From positions 806,001 through 870,000 of the forward strand of contig JACDTU010000011.1 in assembly GCA_022376465.1 (NCBI GenBank): a DNA stretch of 64,000 bases. Reading direction: 5' to 3'. A program made the position numbers and the translations under genes. The notes under the pieces were generated by a model, which did not search any database, was not told the origin of the DNA, and saw nothing but the letters and a program-made list of their open reading frames with translations. This DNA is from Cubamyces lactineus (Eukaryota; Basidiomycota; Agaricomycetes; Polyporales; Polyporaceae). Of this stretch, positions 24,001-36,247 are shown piece by piece (within the stretch, counting starts at the first letter, position 1; each line of letters begins with the position of its first letter).

Positions 24001-24881
24001 CAAGCTCGACTAAGCAATGCATGTGCATGCGAGCCTATGCACGCACCTAACGATGTATTAAATCGTGCACGCAGACCCTCGACGGCGTCCCCGTAGAGCG
24101 CCAAACGGTACGACTGTTATGTGTAGCGAGCAGCGGTAACCGGTTGGCGCGATCAAGCGAGTAGACATCGAGATAGTTGTGAGTGTGTACGCTTATGGTA
24201 CTGTGGTTCACGTTTCTTTGGTAGTGTGCTTCTTCCTCGGTCCTCCAAGCTCCTCGCAGCTATTACTCATATATCTTCCCTCCGTCCATAGACAATTCGG
24301 TGTGCTCGCCTACGTTGGGGCGATGATATCAATATTTACGCCAGCAGATCCAATACCGTCGAGCTCTACGAACAGTTCTTAAAAGCGAACACAGCACGAC
24401 ACGTGACTGGTACACTGACCTCGCTCCTGCTCGTTGCTCCAACTTCGAATTGATCTCGTGAGCGAGCGATGGGTAAAGTCATAGTGTAACATCGATGATG
24501 CGGCCGAATTCAGGATAGGCTGCTGCTGTTCACGGTTCTGCACCTCGACGCAGTGCATCCTGGCTGTATCTGCAGTCGAAATTCCTTAGGTGCGTACACC
24601 AGAACGTTGTAAACTGACAGCATGGGAGCTGACGCAGGCAGCTGACACCAAACCCTACTCCCGCAGAGCGCTAAGAGCGCTGTAGCACATCCAAAGCAAA
24701 CTGCTGCGGTAGGTCGATATTCGCGTATATTCATACAGTGTCTTTAAGGTCCGCCCTTCCTCCTTGTGGGAATATGTGGTACCTCAGATGCAGCTGAGAG
24801 GCTGCGATGGAATTCGTCAGCCTATCGGACAATGCTGCAGTCCTGCAGCTTCCTACCGCAGCGCAAGTCCGGCGGATACAG

Positions 24882-24888
24882 TATATAC
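24882..24888 (+). promoter_or_regulatory. TATA box of the RG-rich gene
   Basis: TATATAC lies 54 bp before the ATG at 24936. This supports the downstream ATG over earlier in-frame ones. Confidence 0.5.
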
Positions 24889-24935
24889 CCCGCGCGACGT
24901 GCATTGTGTATCCGCGCCACCAATTCTCTTCATCC

Positions 24936-27752
24936 ATGCCTGCTCCTATCAACGACGCAACCGCTGTAGCGCGTCAAGACTTGCAAGGGGATCCTCACGG
25001 CCGTCGTGGTTGTCGTGGCGGACGCAATGGCAAACGCGGAGGTTCCACTGCAAGCAACAGCCCTCATATAGCCTCCGAGCCCATTCAAGCGCAGACCTTG
25101 TCGTCCTCGCACCAAGGTTCTATCAATAACGGTTCTTATGGACCCACAGCAACCTCTCATAGCCGAAACCCACGAGGCTCTTCGATCGCGGGGTTCCGCC
25201 CCAGGGGTGGTAACCCGGTTGGATACCCCCTTGGAAACTTACCACCTTCGCTGGATCTTGGATACTTGCCGCCACCGCCAGGTCTCGGGTACGGGCCACC
25301 ACAAACGGGAGGCTGGGCCCAATGGCGCGCCAATGGAACTCACGGCATCGGTCCCGAGCATCATGGCTACGGATTGAATCCCCCTGAACGTGCATGGCCC
25401 AGGGGACGTGGTTCGATTCGCGGGGAACGCGGCGGAATGGGGCGTGGCCGCGGCGAGATGGGACGCGGACGCGGCCGTGGCAGCGCAGGGCGTGGACATG
25501 GTAGTAGCGGCAGAGGACGCGGAAGCGCGTTCGGCGACCAGCCTTCGACAGGTGCACTTGAGAACGCCGCGTCCCGTTTCGCTGGCAATCCGCTACCGAC
25601 CTGGGCAGAACGCTGCAGACGTGGCGGAAGCCGTGGTGGTTCGTCTGTTAGAGGCCAAGGGGGCCACTACAGCGATTTCGGGGACAGACGCGGTCGCGGA
25701 CGTGGTCGAGGGGAATTCCGCGGTGGAGATGGCCGGGGTCGTGGGCGAGGTCGAGGTCGAGGTCAAGCTCCGCACCTCGCTTTGGAGGAACTTCCCCAGC
25801 CGCGCGACATCATGCAAGGGATTCTGGTGCCTGCGATGCAGGTACTCATGCGACCCGAGGTCGCGATTCCGGACAAACCGATTTCAATTGAGGATTTCAG
25901 GTGCATTGGGTCGTATACGTGGCTCGAAGCGCGTGAGCCTACTATCATCGTACCAGGTGAGCTCTGCATCGCCCACACGGTTCAAGACGGCTGACGGCTG
26001 TTCTAGGCTCTCCGCGCGAGTGGGGTGATCGTTCACTGCCTATCAAAGTGTACTTCGATAGAGGCATCCGCATCTACCACGAGGACAAGTTCCGTATGGG
26101 TATGCTCTCTCCCCTACTGCCGCTCTTCCGTGCGGTCGATACCGTCGCTGCGAACGTCATCAACGATAGAGCAACAACTGAGACGCGGGATGATCACCTC
26201 GCAGAACCAGTAGACTGGCCAGCTATCGACTTCGTCACCGATAGAAACAATCTGCGCAAACTTTTTCGCTACATCAGCGAGCCTTACACAGAAACCGCTT
26301 CGCCTACGACCACAACTGCCGGGTCCACCTCGCCTAGCGATCACGCAGCGACTATTAGAAACGACGAAGACAATACCGACCAAGCAGCCACCATCCCGAC
26401 GGAGCCCGCATGGGACCCTCGCAGGGACTTCCGTATCGATCTTCACCTTGCGGGGCAGCGGACGGTGCTCATGGAACGCTGGGCTGTGTTCGATCGTGAA
26501 CATATCACTCCGCCAAAAGGTGGATGTCGCAACGGCTTCATCCAGGAGGCGACGAACCCAGGGTGTGAGAACGGCGGTGGCCACTTCCGTATTGTGCAGT
26601 ATGTGAGTATTCTATGTCTAGCGTCTGTCCGGAGGCGTCGAGATGTCTGACAGTGCGATCTGGTTCGCTCGTTGGTGCGTGTAGAACATTGGCGGCCTCA
26701 ACATGGTCGTTCGATGGGAAGTGGACGCGTGCGTCCCGGACAAGACCGACTCAGAGGAAGCGTCCCTTTCCGAGAACGCAACGTCGAACTCAGACTGTGC
26801 TCCGGTCGTTACGCCTGTCCAATCACCCACTATCGATATCGACGAGCTGGCGCGATGGGAGGAAACTGATCCCGGCGGTGCTGCCGCATGGGGTGTGGCC
26901 GAAGAGTCACCTGCCACTGCCGAAGCTTGGGGTTTACCCGACACGCCTGCTGTCTCTACCGGTCCTGCACTTACAAAGGAGGCGCATACGGAGGCTAAGA
27001 AACCACCAAAGAAGATCGTCGACATCGACGCGTTGGCGCGCTGGGAAGAAGACATCGGACCAACGAGTACGTGGGACGTCCCCGATCATCCGGCGCGCAC
27101 GAGCCGCGCCGCTGCACCCTGTCCGATCGAGCAAAATCCCCGCGCACCGGCTCCGGCCGTTGCTGCAACATGGCCGAACCCTGGTCCGGTTGCCGAGCAG
27201 GCCAAAGGCGAGCAAGAAGACCTGGCCGCGCTGTGGAACGACCCTGCCAATGTTGACGACGGTACCGCGTGGGGTGTCGGCCCAGCCGCTGCTGAGACGG
27301 ATGACCCCTCCCCCTCAGCCCTCGAACTGAAGGTCATTCCTGGTGGTGCGCTCATCCCACAAACCTCCCTCATCGAGCTCGCAACTCGATCGGCCCAGTA
27401 CATGGACCGCACGAAAGACGCGGACACCTTCATCCAACTCTTCCTCACCCAATCGCCGGTCAACCTCGTCGCCGTGCACACGCGTGGCGTGTTCGATCGC
27501 ATCGTCCGACAGGAGCTGGGGGATCCCGAATTTGCCAAGTTCGGCGACGATCCGGAGATCCAGAGGAAGCTCGGCCAATTCGTCGCGCTGCTGCGCGAGA
27601 TTCAAGCTTTGGTGAAGCGGCATGGGAACGTAAGCACGCTGAGTTTGGTGTGCCAGAAGGGGAAGCTCGAAGCATACAGCCGCATGGAGAGCGAGGACGT
27701 CTTGCTCAACAGCGAGTTAGCTCGCTTCACTCGCCAGTCCTGCCCGGAGTGA
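24936..27752 (+). CDS. RG-rich protein of the basidiomycete 'GGPPS-labelled' unknown family
   Basis: Three exons (24936-25956, 26007-26602, 26685-27752) encode 894 residues. The N-terminal third is low-complexity: Asn/Ser/Pro-rich, then long RGRG/GRGRG runs (about residues 150-280) as in RGG-type RNA-binding proteins. The conserved core spans the first intron: 'IGSYTWLEAREPTIIVPG', 'LLPLFRAVDTV', 'IDFVTDRNNLRKLF', 'FRIDLHLAGQRTVLMERW' and 'GGHFRIVQYNIGGLNMVVRWEVDA'. The C-terminal half has two 'IDIDxLARWEE' repeats and a conserved helical end (SLIELATRSAQ, FARFTRQ-like). From memory, public entries of this family are often called geranylgeranyl pyrophosphate synthetase. No DDxxD motif is present, so I do not adopt that function. 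A paralogue lies at 37179. Start chosen by the TATA box at 24882. Confidence 0.75.
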
Positions 27753-28234
27753 TATCGAGATTCCGGACGTCGTGCGGCTATGCAACATGATAAGTACAGT
27801 GTTCCAGTTACTCTGCTCTAGGTCCCGGCTTGTATAACTCAAAGCAATTGCCGCAGTATGCCATATATGTACGATTCGGTGCCTAGGATGTGATAGTGGC
27901 TGTTTAGCATGTACTGAATGTAAGAAACATTTGTGCTACGACTCGCAAGGGCTAGTAAGCCTCATCCTCAGCTTGGTACCACTACATTCCGTCGCCTTCT
28001 ACGGCTTGATGGCAGGTCCTAATTCGCTGGCAGCAATGCTCCCTTGTGCATCACAGTATGCGTTCCATGCTGACCTCATATTCGTGAAAACGAGTAGTGG
28101 GCTTGTGAGTGTCCATATAGGTTATACAGTGCGACTACCCGCTCGCCCCTGACATAGTCATGAAGTAGACTCCGGTTGTGACCTAGCTACATCACTACGG
28201 TATGTCAGCACTGCGTCCTTCCGTACAAACTATC

Positions 28235-29260
28235 CTAATCCTTGCTCATGTCATCCGACCAGGCAGCGTACTCTTCCGTCTCCGCGAGGAGCCGATTCGC
28301 CTTCTGCTTCGTGTACTGGACGGCCATCTTGCCGATAGGGAAATGAAGAGGCGGCTTCTCTACCAGCGCGATGTTGTAGAACGCCTCCGCACCCTTGCGT
28401 GCGTCGCCTCCGGGCTTGTACTGACCGAATGTGTTCCGCATCCTCGTCGCCGGGAGTGCGGGGTTGCTGTACGCGGGGTGAGGCGTGCCCCAGATGACCT
28501 TGCTTTGGCCACCGGTCTGGAAGCCAGAGGGCTCGATCAACGTGATCTGACCACACCGTTAGGATCTATCGGCGAATCACTGAGAATCAAGCAGGGTATG
28601 CATACTTTGATGTTCCACGCCGGGTCCAATTCGGCCGCCAGAGACTCCGTCAGGCCTTCGAGAGCTATGAAGACGATTCACGATCAGTCTCTCCGGACGT
28701 TCGCAACATATGCACCAGTATCCACATACCGCACTTGGACGCTGAGTAGAAGCCTAGGCCAGGGCCTCCGGTGATGCCCACAATCGACGATATCTGCAGA
28801 AGCCGTCCACCGACGCTAGGTCCGTTCACCTCGCGGAAGAACTCGACGGCCTCGCGCGTGACGTGCATCGCGCCCCAGAAGTTTGTTTCGAACATCGCAC
28901 GAGCGTCTTCCTCGCGAACGGCTTCGACCTCGCCTAGGGCGGCGAAGGCGGCGTTGTTCACCACGACGTCGAGGCGACCGAAAGTAGACTTTGCTTGCGA
29001 GAACGCATCGGCGATCTCTTCGGGCTTTGTCACGTCGACCTTGAGGACGAGAAGACGCTCCTTTGTGTACCGAGAAGCAAGGTCGTGCAGGGCGTCAGGA
29101 CGACGTGCAGTGGCGATCGCGATGTCTCCTTTCTCGAGGATGATCTCGGTGAGCAGTCTACCGAAACCCGACGAGGCGCCGGTGACTACGCAAGAGTCAG
29201 TACGCTGCGCCTTGGAAGATGGGTCGCGTACGTACTGAACCACATCCTGGGAGAAGTCAT
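28235..29260 (-). CDS. Short-chain dehydrogenase/reductase (classical SDR)
   Basis: Four exons (29236-29260, 28730-29185, 28606-28664, 28235-28546) give 283 residues. The NAD(P)-binding TGASSGFG motif is at residues 10-17, split by a 50-bp intron just before it. It is followed by 'DVTKPEEIADAF', 'VVVNNAAFAALGEVE' (NNAG-type motif), the catalytic Ser in 'LQISSIVGITGG' and Tyr/Lys in 'FYSASK'. After the active site come 'ALEGLTESLAAELDP' and 'ITLIEPSGFQTG', typical of fungal SDRs that keep broad carbonyl or hydroxysteroid-like substrates. The substrate cannot be told. Exon 1 is only 25 nt, which is why a simple reading frame misses the true N-terminus (MTSPRMWF). No signal peptide, so probably cytosolic. 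Confidence 0.85.
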
Positions 29261-29956
29261 CGTATAGTGCAAGAGTAGGGAACTGGGGTGTCGCTCCTGT
29301 TGGATGGGGGTTTTTGTAGCATTTTGGTTCGGACGGTGCAAGGGCCGATGCGTAGGTTTGGATGACAGTCCGAGCACTATATAGTACAGTTACTCGATGC
29401 GTTTAACGTGTATTCGGAGCCGCATGAGTCCCCTTTCGTGCCATGCCGCTGAGTGTTGTGGGTGACTGTGGGTAAATCCGGTCCAAGAAGGAATTGCCGC
29501 AGATCACTGCTCTTCGACCCACCCCTAAGTCCGACTTCGGGCGCTTGCGCGGTGGCGCCCGGAGCTTGCGAGCTCTAGTAAATGGCTGATACCTACATCG
29601 TCTGGAGTTTTATAGCCTTCTTTATGAAGGATGGGCATATAGTGTGGACGGATGGGGCGGCACTCGGTGTCACGGAGGATTGTACGAGGGGGGAGTGTGC
29701 AGCTTTGCTGCGCTTGCGATCCGCGGGCGGGCCAGACCGGGGCCGATCAGGACGGAAGTGTAGAGACGAATATGGTAGGTGTAGTAGTCGATCGCCACGC
29801 ACATGCTCAACCACTGACCGTGATATTGAATAGTCCACTCCGTACATTTGTGATAATATGTAATAGTCTGTTATACATCCTGAACATTCCGAGGGTAATC
29901 AGCGGCACTCGGAAGTGCCTCGCAAGACGTATCCGGGGACGGAGACGTAAAGTGAG
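29261..29956. other. Intergenic, nothing recognised
   Basis: Holds the promoter of the SDR gene and the 3' flank of the XPA-like gene. No coding motif or repeat seen. Confidence 0.4.
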
Positions 29957-31350
29957 TCAAGCTCGCTTCCCAATGAGTCGAACGTCCTCTGGAGTGCGGT
30001 ACGGAAGCATGGCGTTGTACTGTTGGCCTATAGAATGTTTAGAATGGGACGATTCATTGAAGTCGCCACCGGAATATCGACCATCAAGCCAACATGCTCC
30101 CCTGTCGGACCACTTGGTTTGCCCCCTGTAGGCGAAGCAGTGGCTGAAGCACTCCTTATACTATAAGCGATGCGTGAACAGACGCTTCTTGATGAAGACA
30201 AGAGCCTTCGTACCTTATCATATACCTCCCACCGAATGGACTGCCAACACTGTCCGCCGTGCGCACGAAGGACCTCCACGAGTGCCGACATAACGCGACC
30301 CAGATACGCAGCATCCCACTCGTAGATGCAGTCGTCGTCGTCGTACACTATCTCCAACCCATCGATACGACGTCCCTGATGATTCTCAGGTTGATGCGGA
30401 GCACCCTTGCAGAACGGCACGGAGGCCATCGATCGCTGGGCTCGGGGTTGGGGAAGGAGGCAGACGGGGCCGAGCTGGATACGTTCCGGAAACTGCGAGC
30501 GCCTCGAGCATCATCTCTTCGCGATCTTTGCGCGATAGACCCGCAGTGCCGGGGTATGGGTCTGCGTAATCCACGAAGTCGAGTCGCTCGTTATACGCCT
30601 CCCAGAGCCATTGAGGCATCTGCTGCTTGATGCGGAACAGCTTTGCCGACTTTCCGACATGGATGAGGTTTTTGATATCTTCCTCTGTCACTGATGGTCC
30701 TGGTGGGAGCCGCGCGATGGAAATCGTAGGTAGACGTTCGCCGTTGCGCGGAGCGGGCCGAGTAGATTGCGTCTTGTTGGCGGCCCTCGCGTCTCGCCTG
30801 CTGCGCAGCTTCTCCTCGCTGCAGTGGTCATATCGGTGAGTACGGAATGGCTGTAGAGCGAGTCTGTTGTATTCACTATGCATCAAACGCCTCCGGACCA
30901 CCACGACGCTCCCATGCTTTGCGCTCGACATCACGCTCGTTGTAGAGATACATATTCTTCAGGAACTTCCCATTCACAACGGTTCTACCAGCAAATATGC
31001 GATGAGCTCGGGCTCACACTGCAGATGCAACGATGGCGATACGAACTCAGTTGATGTGTATGTAAGCTCGTCCATATCAGCCGCGCTCAAATGGTACGTC
31101 TTCATTGCCAACGTCTTGCTGATCTCCAAGAGTTCCGCTAGATGTCAACTGGTGGGTCTCGTGACCGTAGTATCGAATGGCTCACCGTTTGGCCAATCGG
31201 AATCGTGGACTTGCGCCATTTGGAGGGGTCGGTCGGTGGTGGATCAGACGATCGCGCCGCTGTTGCCTTCTTCGGTTTCTTCGCTACGGGGTCGGCGCGA
31301 GCGCGAGCTTTGGAAGTGGCTTTGCTAGGCCCCTCGGATGATTTAGGCAT
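29957..31350 (-). pseudogene. XPA-like family protein, copy A (single-base frameshift)
   Basis: Five exons align with two intact paralogues at 55.7 and 58.0 kb: 31186-31350, 31047-31123, 30877-30984, 30214-30818 and 29957-30160. Without a one-base insertion in exon 4 the product would be about 385 residues. The break is at 30404-30406, a CCC run (GGG in the sense): 'AVLQ' chang­es frame exactly where paralogues continue. Everything after it still encodes the family C-terminus ('IYEWDAAYLGRVMSALVEV', 'IRWEVYDK', 'CWLDGRY', 'YNAMLPYRTPED'). The N-terminal part carries the XPA-like fold signature (ISKTLAMKTYHLSAADMDEL; MYLYNERDVERKAWERRGGP). Splice sites and all exon lengths are otherwise preserved, so the break is recent or a sequencing error. 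DNA-binding is inferred, not shown. Confidence 0.7.
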
Positions 31351-32145
31351 TTGTCAAAGAAGCCGTAGTAGGGATTCGATGTCGGCGAAAGTGTAAGGGA
31401 AGGAGGTTCGAGAAGTTGTTGACGAGGCCGCTTCTTGCAGATCGCGAGAGCTGCGAAGACGGTTTGTGGGGAAGACCTGGGGAAGGCGATGTTGGCGGTC
31501 TAGGCGAGAGTATTATGAGGAAGCGCTAGATGTGTAACCATGTGATATCTCGTCAAGCAGATACTCAGAACTAGCCAAATATGTAGAAAAGCCACAACCA
31601 TATGTTTCGCAGTTGAGTGACTCGGACGGGCCTCGTTCAAGGCGTGATCAACCACGATGCGAGTCAACGAGGACTAGCCAGATGATATACAGCGCTTTAC
31701 AAAGGATTGCAGGAGACTTCCATGTCCGACCAGGCCGTGGATAGGGCGCGCTCGTGGGGCTTGGTCCCGGGTGAAGTGAGCTGTGTCCTAGCAGCCTCGG
31801 CAGGGCTACTCGTAGCTCCGGCACCGTATATTTCTCATGGTGCGCCCAGACTTAGAGGCTATGCTCGCGGCGATGCTTCGTGCCGTCAGAAAAAGCGATT
31901 AGTGATTTGCAAGGTTATAACAAGGATGAAGCGCTGAGACTCGCTAGATGAATATACTTGAGCGCCTTCGCAGATGGGGAAACGCCGCGCCTTTCATCGC
32001 AAACTGTACAGGTCCATGACATTAGAACGATTAAGATCCCAAGTGTTACATGTAAGCGCAGACAAGGGAAGTAGAAATATAAGCCAACGGGAAAGCAAAT
32101 AAGTCAGAAGTCCAACAAGCAGCAGACGTCCACATCGATACCCCC
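31351..32145. other. Intergenic, nothing recognised
   Basis: Upstream of XPA-like copy A and downstream of AIF-like gene 1. Short frames only, without motifs. Confidence 0.4.
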
Positions 32146-33493
32146 TCAATATCCCCTCGCCGCACGAGCTTGCGAGACCATCAGCTCTTTGGCTTTGAGC
32201 AAGCGCGAGAAGAAGTCGCCCAGCATGATGCCCCACAAGAATCCAAGGTAACCAGCACCACCAGTCTGTGCACATTTGACAATCAGACACAACACTGAGC
32301 ACATCAGAGAAGAATGAACTCACTCTGCCGAGAGGGATCAGGATCATCTCCAAGCTGCCCTTATACACCTTCTTGTACGGCTTGCCCTCGAGGAAGCTGA
32401 CAACGTTCGCGGCGACGATAGCCGCGTGCGTGTTTGCCTTGGCAGCTTGCTTCTGCTCTTTCCATTCGATGATGTCGCCTGCCGCGAAGACGCCGGGGTG
32501 GCCGGAAACCTCGAGGTATTGGTTGACACGAACAGTACCAGACGGCGTCACGACGCCCTCGCCTAGAGATGCAATGAACTCGGTATTTGGTCGAGAACCG
32601 AAGGCGGGAACCTGGTATTGGTGAGTATGCGCAACTTGGTAGGTGCCTTGAGATGCGTACCACGAGATCGACGTCGGGGAGCTGCTTCCCTTTCTGGGTC
32701 GTCACGCCGACAGTACCCTCGGCCGGGATATCCAGCTTGTCTCCGAGGATGAGATCAATCCCACGCAAGCGAGCACGACGTTCAATGTCTCTCCGGAACT
32801 TGTCCGGGTACGTATCGTTCAGCAGTTGTCCCTCGCTGTGTACGATAGTGACCTTCTTCTTCTACAAACATACGATAAGAAACATCGCGAGACTTGGCGT
32901 CGCTGTGTTGACTTACCGGCCAGATGTCCTTGATTTCCCCGGCAGTTTCTACATACCAAGGACGCATCAGCATAAGCTAGACGAGCCGACACTACACGGG
33001 CGAGGAACGCACCAAGACCAACTGCACCACCGCCAACAATCACGACGTGGTTCGCCTTCTCGTACCGGTTCCTCCATGAGTCGAGATGCGAGCGCATGTC
33101 TGACTCCTTGTTCGGGAAGTCGAGGGGTCCCGGCCACGAGCTGCCCGTGGCGAGAACGAGTGCAGCGTACGAGATGTGTTCGCCATCTTCGAGGACGACC
33201 TCGCCGCCCTTCTCGCCACTGCGCCCGCTGACCGAGACCACCTTGCCGATCTTCACGGAGCCGTTACCGTTGTGGAAGAGTTTGTCGAATGGGACGAGCG
33301 CCTTGTCTTCGAGCTTGTCCACAGCGGTGACAGTCATACGCGCGCCCGCGATGAGGTGGATGAAGTAGGGCTTGTCGCTGACGAGGATGAGGTTGTACTT
33401 GGACGCGTCGAGCTTTGCTGAGAGGTCGCGAGCGACTATAGTGCCGGCCCAGCCACCGCCGACGACGACGACGTTCCTTCTTTTCTCAGCCAT
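32146..33493 (-). CDS. AIF/FSP1-like FAD-dependent NAD(P)H oxidoreductase, gene 1
   Basis: Five exons (33013-33493, 32917-32948, 32661-32861, 32324-32611, 32146-32265) give 373 residues, the usual length of AIFM2/FSP1-type enzymes. The FAD Rossmann motif VVVVGGGWAG is at residues 8-17 and the NAD(P)H-binding motif VVIVGGGAVGLE near 150-161. The second FAD-binding element 'VFAAGDIIEW' is at about 279-288, and the end is 'GYLGFLWGIMLGDFFSRLL'. The family oxidises NAD(P)H and reduces quinones or similar acceptors, often at membranes. No mitochondrial presequence is evident. Exon lengths 481/32/201/288/120 nt are identical to those of genes 3 and 4. The first 2.5 exons and two introns are nearly identical to gene 3 at 47919, pointing to recent duplication or conversion. 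Confidence 0.88.
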
Positions 33494-33580
33494 CGAATGT
33501 CTGTTGCAAATGGGTAGAAGAAAGCGCAGGAGATGCAGGAGTTGGGGAAGAGAGTGCGAGAGCCATGGCTGTTGGCAGGG

Positions 33581-33588
33581 TTCTTATA
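33581..33588 (-). promoter_or_regulatory. TATA box of AIF-like gene 1
   Basis: Reads TATAAGAA on the minus strand, about 90 bp before the ATG. The same sequence precedes AIF-like gene 3, and the leader shares CCCATTTGCAACAGACA just before both start codons. Confidence 0.55.
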
Positions 33589-34791
33589 AGCACGGTAAGG
33601 AACGAGAAAACTACAGGCTCGCGCGATCAGTCAAAGTCTGGAAAAGATGACCGTTAGTGCTCGACGCGCTCGTCAGCGAAATGACAAGAGCACTTACGTC
33701 AGCTTATCCATCGAGTAGCATTTCCGGATAAGCGCGAATGGGCGTCTCGGGCTTTCGATCACAAGCGGTGTCGCTACTCTGTTGCGCGCTTGTGATACAC
33801 CACTCATCCGAATCCCCTCTCGACAAACCTGCTGAGGGATATCGATGTTGTCAATGCTTCTATCTGGCAGTGAACGGGCGAGACGAACACGGATGTTTTC
33901 GTGAGACAGGGTTACAGTCGCGACTCGCCAATTTGCGCATCGTGTTGCCGCGATCTGGAATTTGGATTTCTAGCACAAGTCGTTCTTATTCGCCGATCCA
34001 CCGGGATATCATAGCCAAGTTGAATGTTAGGACTTACGTTGCCCCTCTCACGCAATCGCGCATGGTCTCAACTTCACACCATGACCGTAGGTTTCCTGAA
34101 GACCCCTTCTAGCCATGCTGGGCTCCTTTGCATGTAAGCTTGCGCCCCTGTCCGCTGCGCATGTAGGACGACATCCTGCTTTCTACGAGGGAAAGATGAC
34201 TTCATTCGATTCATCGTGCATCGTTTAGTGAGATGTCGAGACCCAACAGCTGCACGGAAGTCTGAAGCAGAATACACACCGGCTGCTTTGGTGGTGCTCA
34301 TCAATAAGCCTCACCACCTGCATTCCTACAAAGCCACGTAGGTACGTCAAATTGAGCGTTGCAGACAGATGTCGCCACTGTCGCGATCGCCTTGTATGTC
34401 CACAGTCCCGAGGCAGCTATGTCGTTGCAGCTGATTCCCGGGGTGCAGGGTGGAAGTTGCCTCGATCGCCCTTGGATAGTAGCTCATAACTCCCGGTCGC
34501 TTCGGAGCTATGGATCAGTATGGCCAGATCATGGGAAAGCTTGCGAACTGTACACGTACGCATGCACATGCACTACCTGAAGTGCTCAACTATGCATGGT
34601 GTGTCAGTGTCGTTCATTCTCAATGCTGCCGAGAGTGTGTAAGCTACCAACCCGCGACATGCATCGTCTGTGAAAGCTGTGCAGATCCGCCGTCGAACTC
34701 TAAAAGCACCGGTTTGGGCATGGCCGATCCCCAAAGTACATCGAGATCGTCATCAGAGTCCAACCGCTCACTCAGCCCCCCGCGGGGTGCA
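33589..34791. other. Intergenic between AIF-like genes 1 and 2
   Basis: No gene recognised; upstream region of gene 1 and 3' flank of gene 2. Confidence 0.4.
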
Positions 34792-36175
34792 TCAACGCTT
34801 GTACCCAAGTGTCTCTCGTGCTCTATCGACGGATAAGTCCTTCGCCTTCACGTTGCGCACAATCCAATCGCCCACGACCACTCTGATGCCCCCCACTATA
34901 TCCACCAACCCAGCCCCGCCGTCCTGAACGAATAGACATATAAGCCAAGACTCCACTGCGCGCTAGGGCAATATGACTGCGTACCTTGCCAACAGGGATC
35001 ACGATAGTCTCAGGACTGCCCTTGTACTCTGCTCGTAGGGGCTTGCCTTCAAGGTAACTCAGCGCATTTGTGACTACAACGGGGACGTGCTCGACTGCTT
35101 TGTGTGCCTGTTTTTGTTCAGGCCAGTCGATGATGTCGCCTGCAGCGAATACGCCCGGGTGGTCGGGAAGCTCCAGGTTCTTGCTCACTCGGACGTGACC
35201 TTGTGGAGTGATGGCTTCGCGATCAAGGGTAGCGATGAGCTCGGTGCTTGGTCGTGCGCCATAGGCCTGCACCTAAACGCGATATCTCCGGTGAGCATTT
35301 CTAAGGATTGATGAGTTGCGAGTGGATCTACTAACGACGAGGTCGGCGTCGGCAAGATGTATCCCCCTTGTGGTCGTGACGCCAATGGTCCCTTCAGGCA
35401 GAGTGGTAACCTTATCTTCGAGTACGACGTTGATGCCTCCGGCACGTACACGTCGTTCGAGGGCCATACGATATTTCTCCGGATATGCATCATTCAGCAG
35501 CATGGATTCGCTGTGCACGAGAGTAACATGCTTGTCCTATGTATGCTGTGCTCAATTCGAGGTGAGTGCGCAAAATCGGGATAACGTACAGGCCACTGAT
35601 GTTTGACCTCGCCGGCGGTCTCTACGACCACGGTATCGTCGGTATGCCGTCAGTCGCATAAGCGTCTATCTGCCTGCAGGCTACTCACCAATCCCGACCG
35701 CACCGCCACCAACTATAACAACGTGCCTCGAACGCTCGAACCTGCTCCGCCACTCATTGATGTGTGCGCGTAGATCTTGAACCGAGTCTGGGAAGTGGAG
35801 AGGTCCGGGCCAGGAGTTGCCGAGTGCGAGGATGAGGATTGAGTAGGGTGTCCTCTCGCCGTCTTCTAGCACGACGACTCCGCCCCTCCCAGGTCCTGTT
35901 TCAACGATGGAGGTTACCCTTCCGACTTTGAGCGTACCAATGCCATGTTGAAATAGTCGATCGAGAGGTACGATAGCTCGATCCTCGAGTTGGCCCTCCG
36001 GTGTCACGACCATCCGTGCGCTCGCGGTGAGATGGATGAAGCATGGTCTGCTGTTGATCAGAGTGAGAGTATGTCTTGACGGGTCGAGTTTCTTGGAGAG
36101 CGAACGTGCCGCGAGCGCGCCTGCGACACCGCCGCCGACGATGACGACATGCTGGAGGCCTGTACTATGCGCCAT
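34792..36175 (-). CDS. AIF/FSP1-like FAD-dependent NAD(P)H oxidoreductase, gene 2 (divergent)
   Basis: Exons 35689-36175, 35590-35621, 35336-35536, 34985-35272 and 34792-34923 encode 379 residues. Intron positions equal those of genes 1, 3 and 4, with identical inner exon lengths (32, 201, 288 nt). Motifs: VVIVGGGVAG near the N-terminus, VVIVGGGAVGIE before intron 1, 'VFAAGDIIDW' for FAD. The C-terminus diverges: the hydrophobic GFLWGIMLGDFF block is replaced by 'GLVDIVGGIRVVVGDWIV', so membrane or partner contacts may differ. The first FAD motif also has Val-Ala for Trp-Ala. Intron 3 starts GTTAGT. The promoter has a TATA box and an adjoining palindrome (36234-36274). A decayed plus-strand copy of this gene lies at 47275-47710. 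Confidence 0.85.
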
Positions 36176-36233
36176 GGAGCAATCTGTGAAGGATCAATCG
36201 TGTACGTTCATTTCCGTTGCTTTCATGCTTGGG

Positions 36234-36242
36234 TTTTATAGC
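36234..36242 (-). promoter_or_regulatory. TATA box of AIF-like gene 2
   Basis: GCTATAAAA on the minus strand, about 60 bp before the ATG. Confidence 0.6.
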
Positions 36243-36247
36243 GCATT

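Noticed and set aside
24936..27752. Geranylgeranyl pyrophosphate synthase function
   Set aside because: No DDxxD aspartate motifs and no prenyl-synthase blocks; the name circulates in databases but the sequence does not support it.
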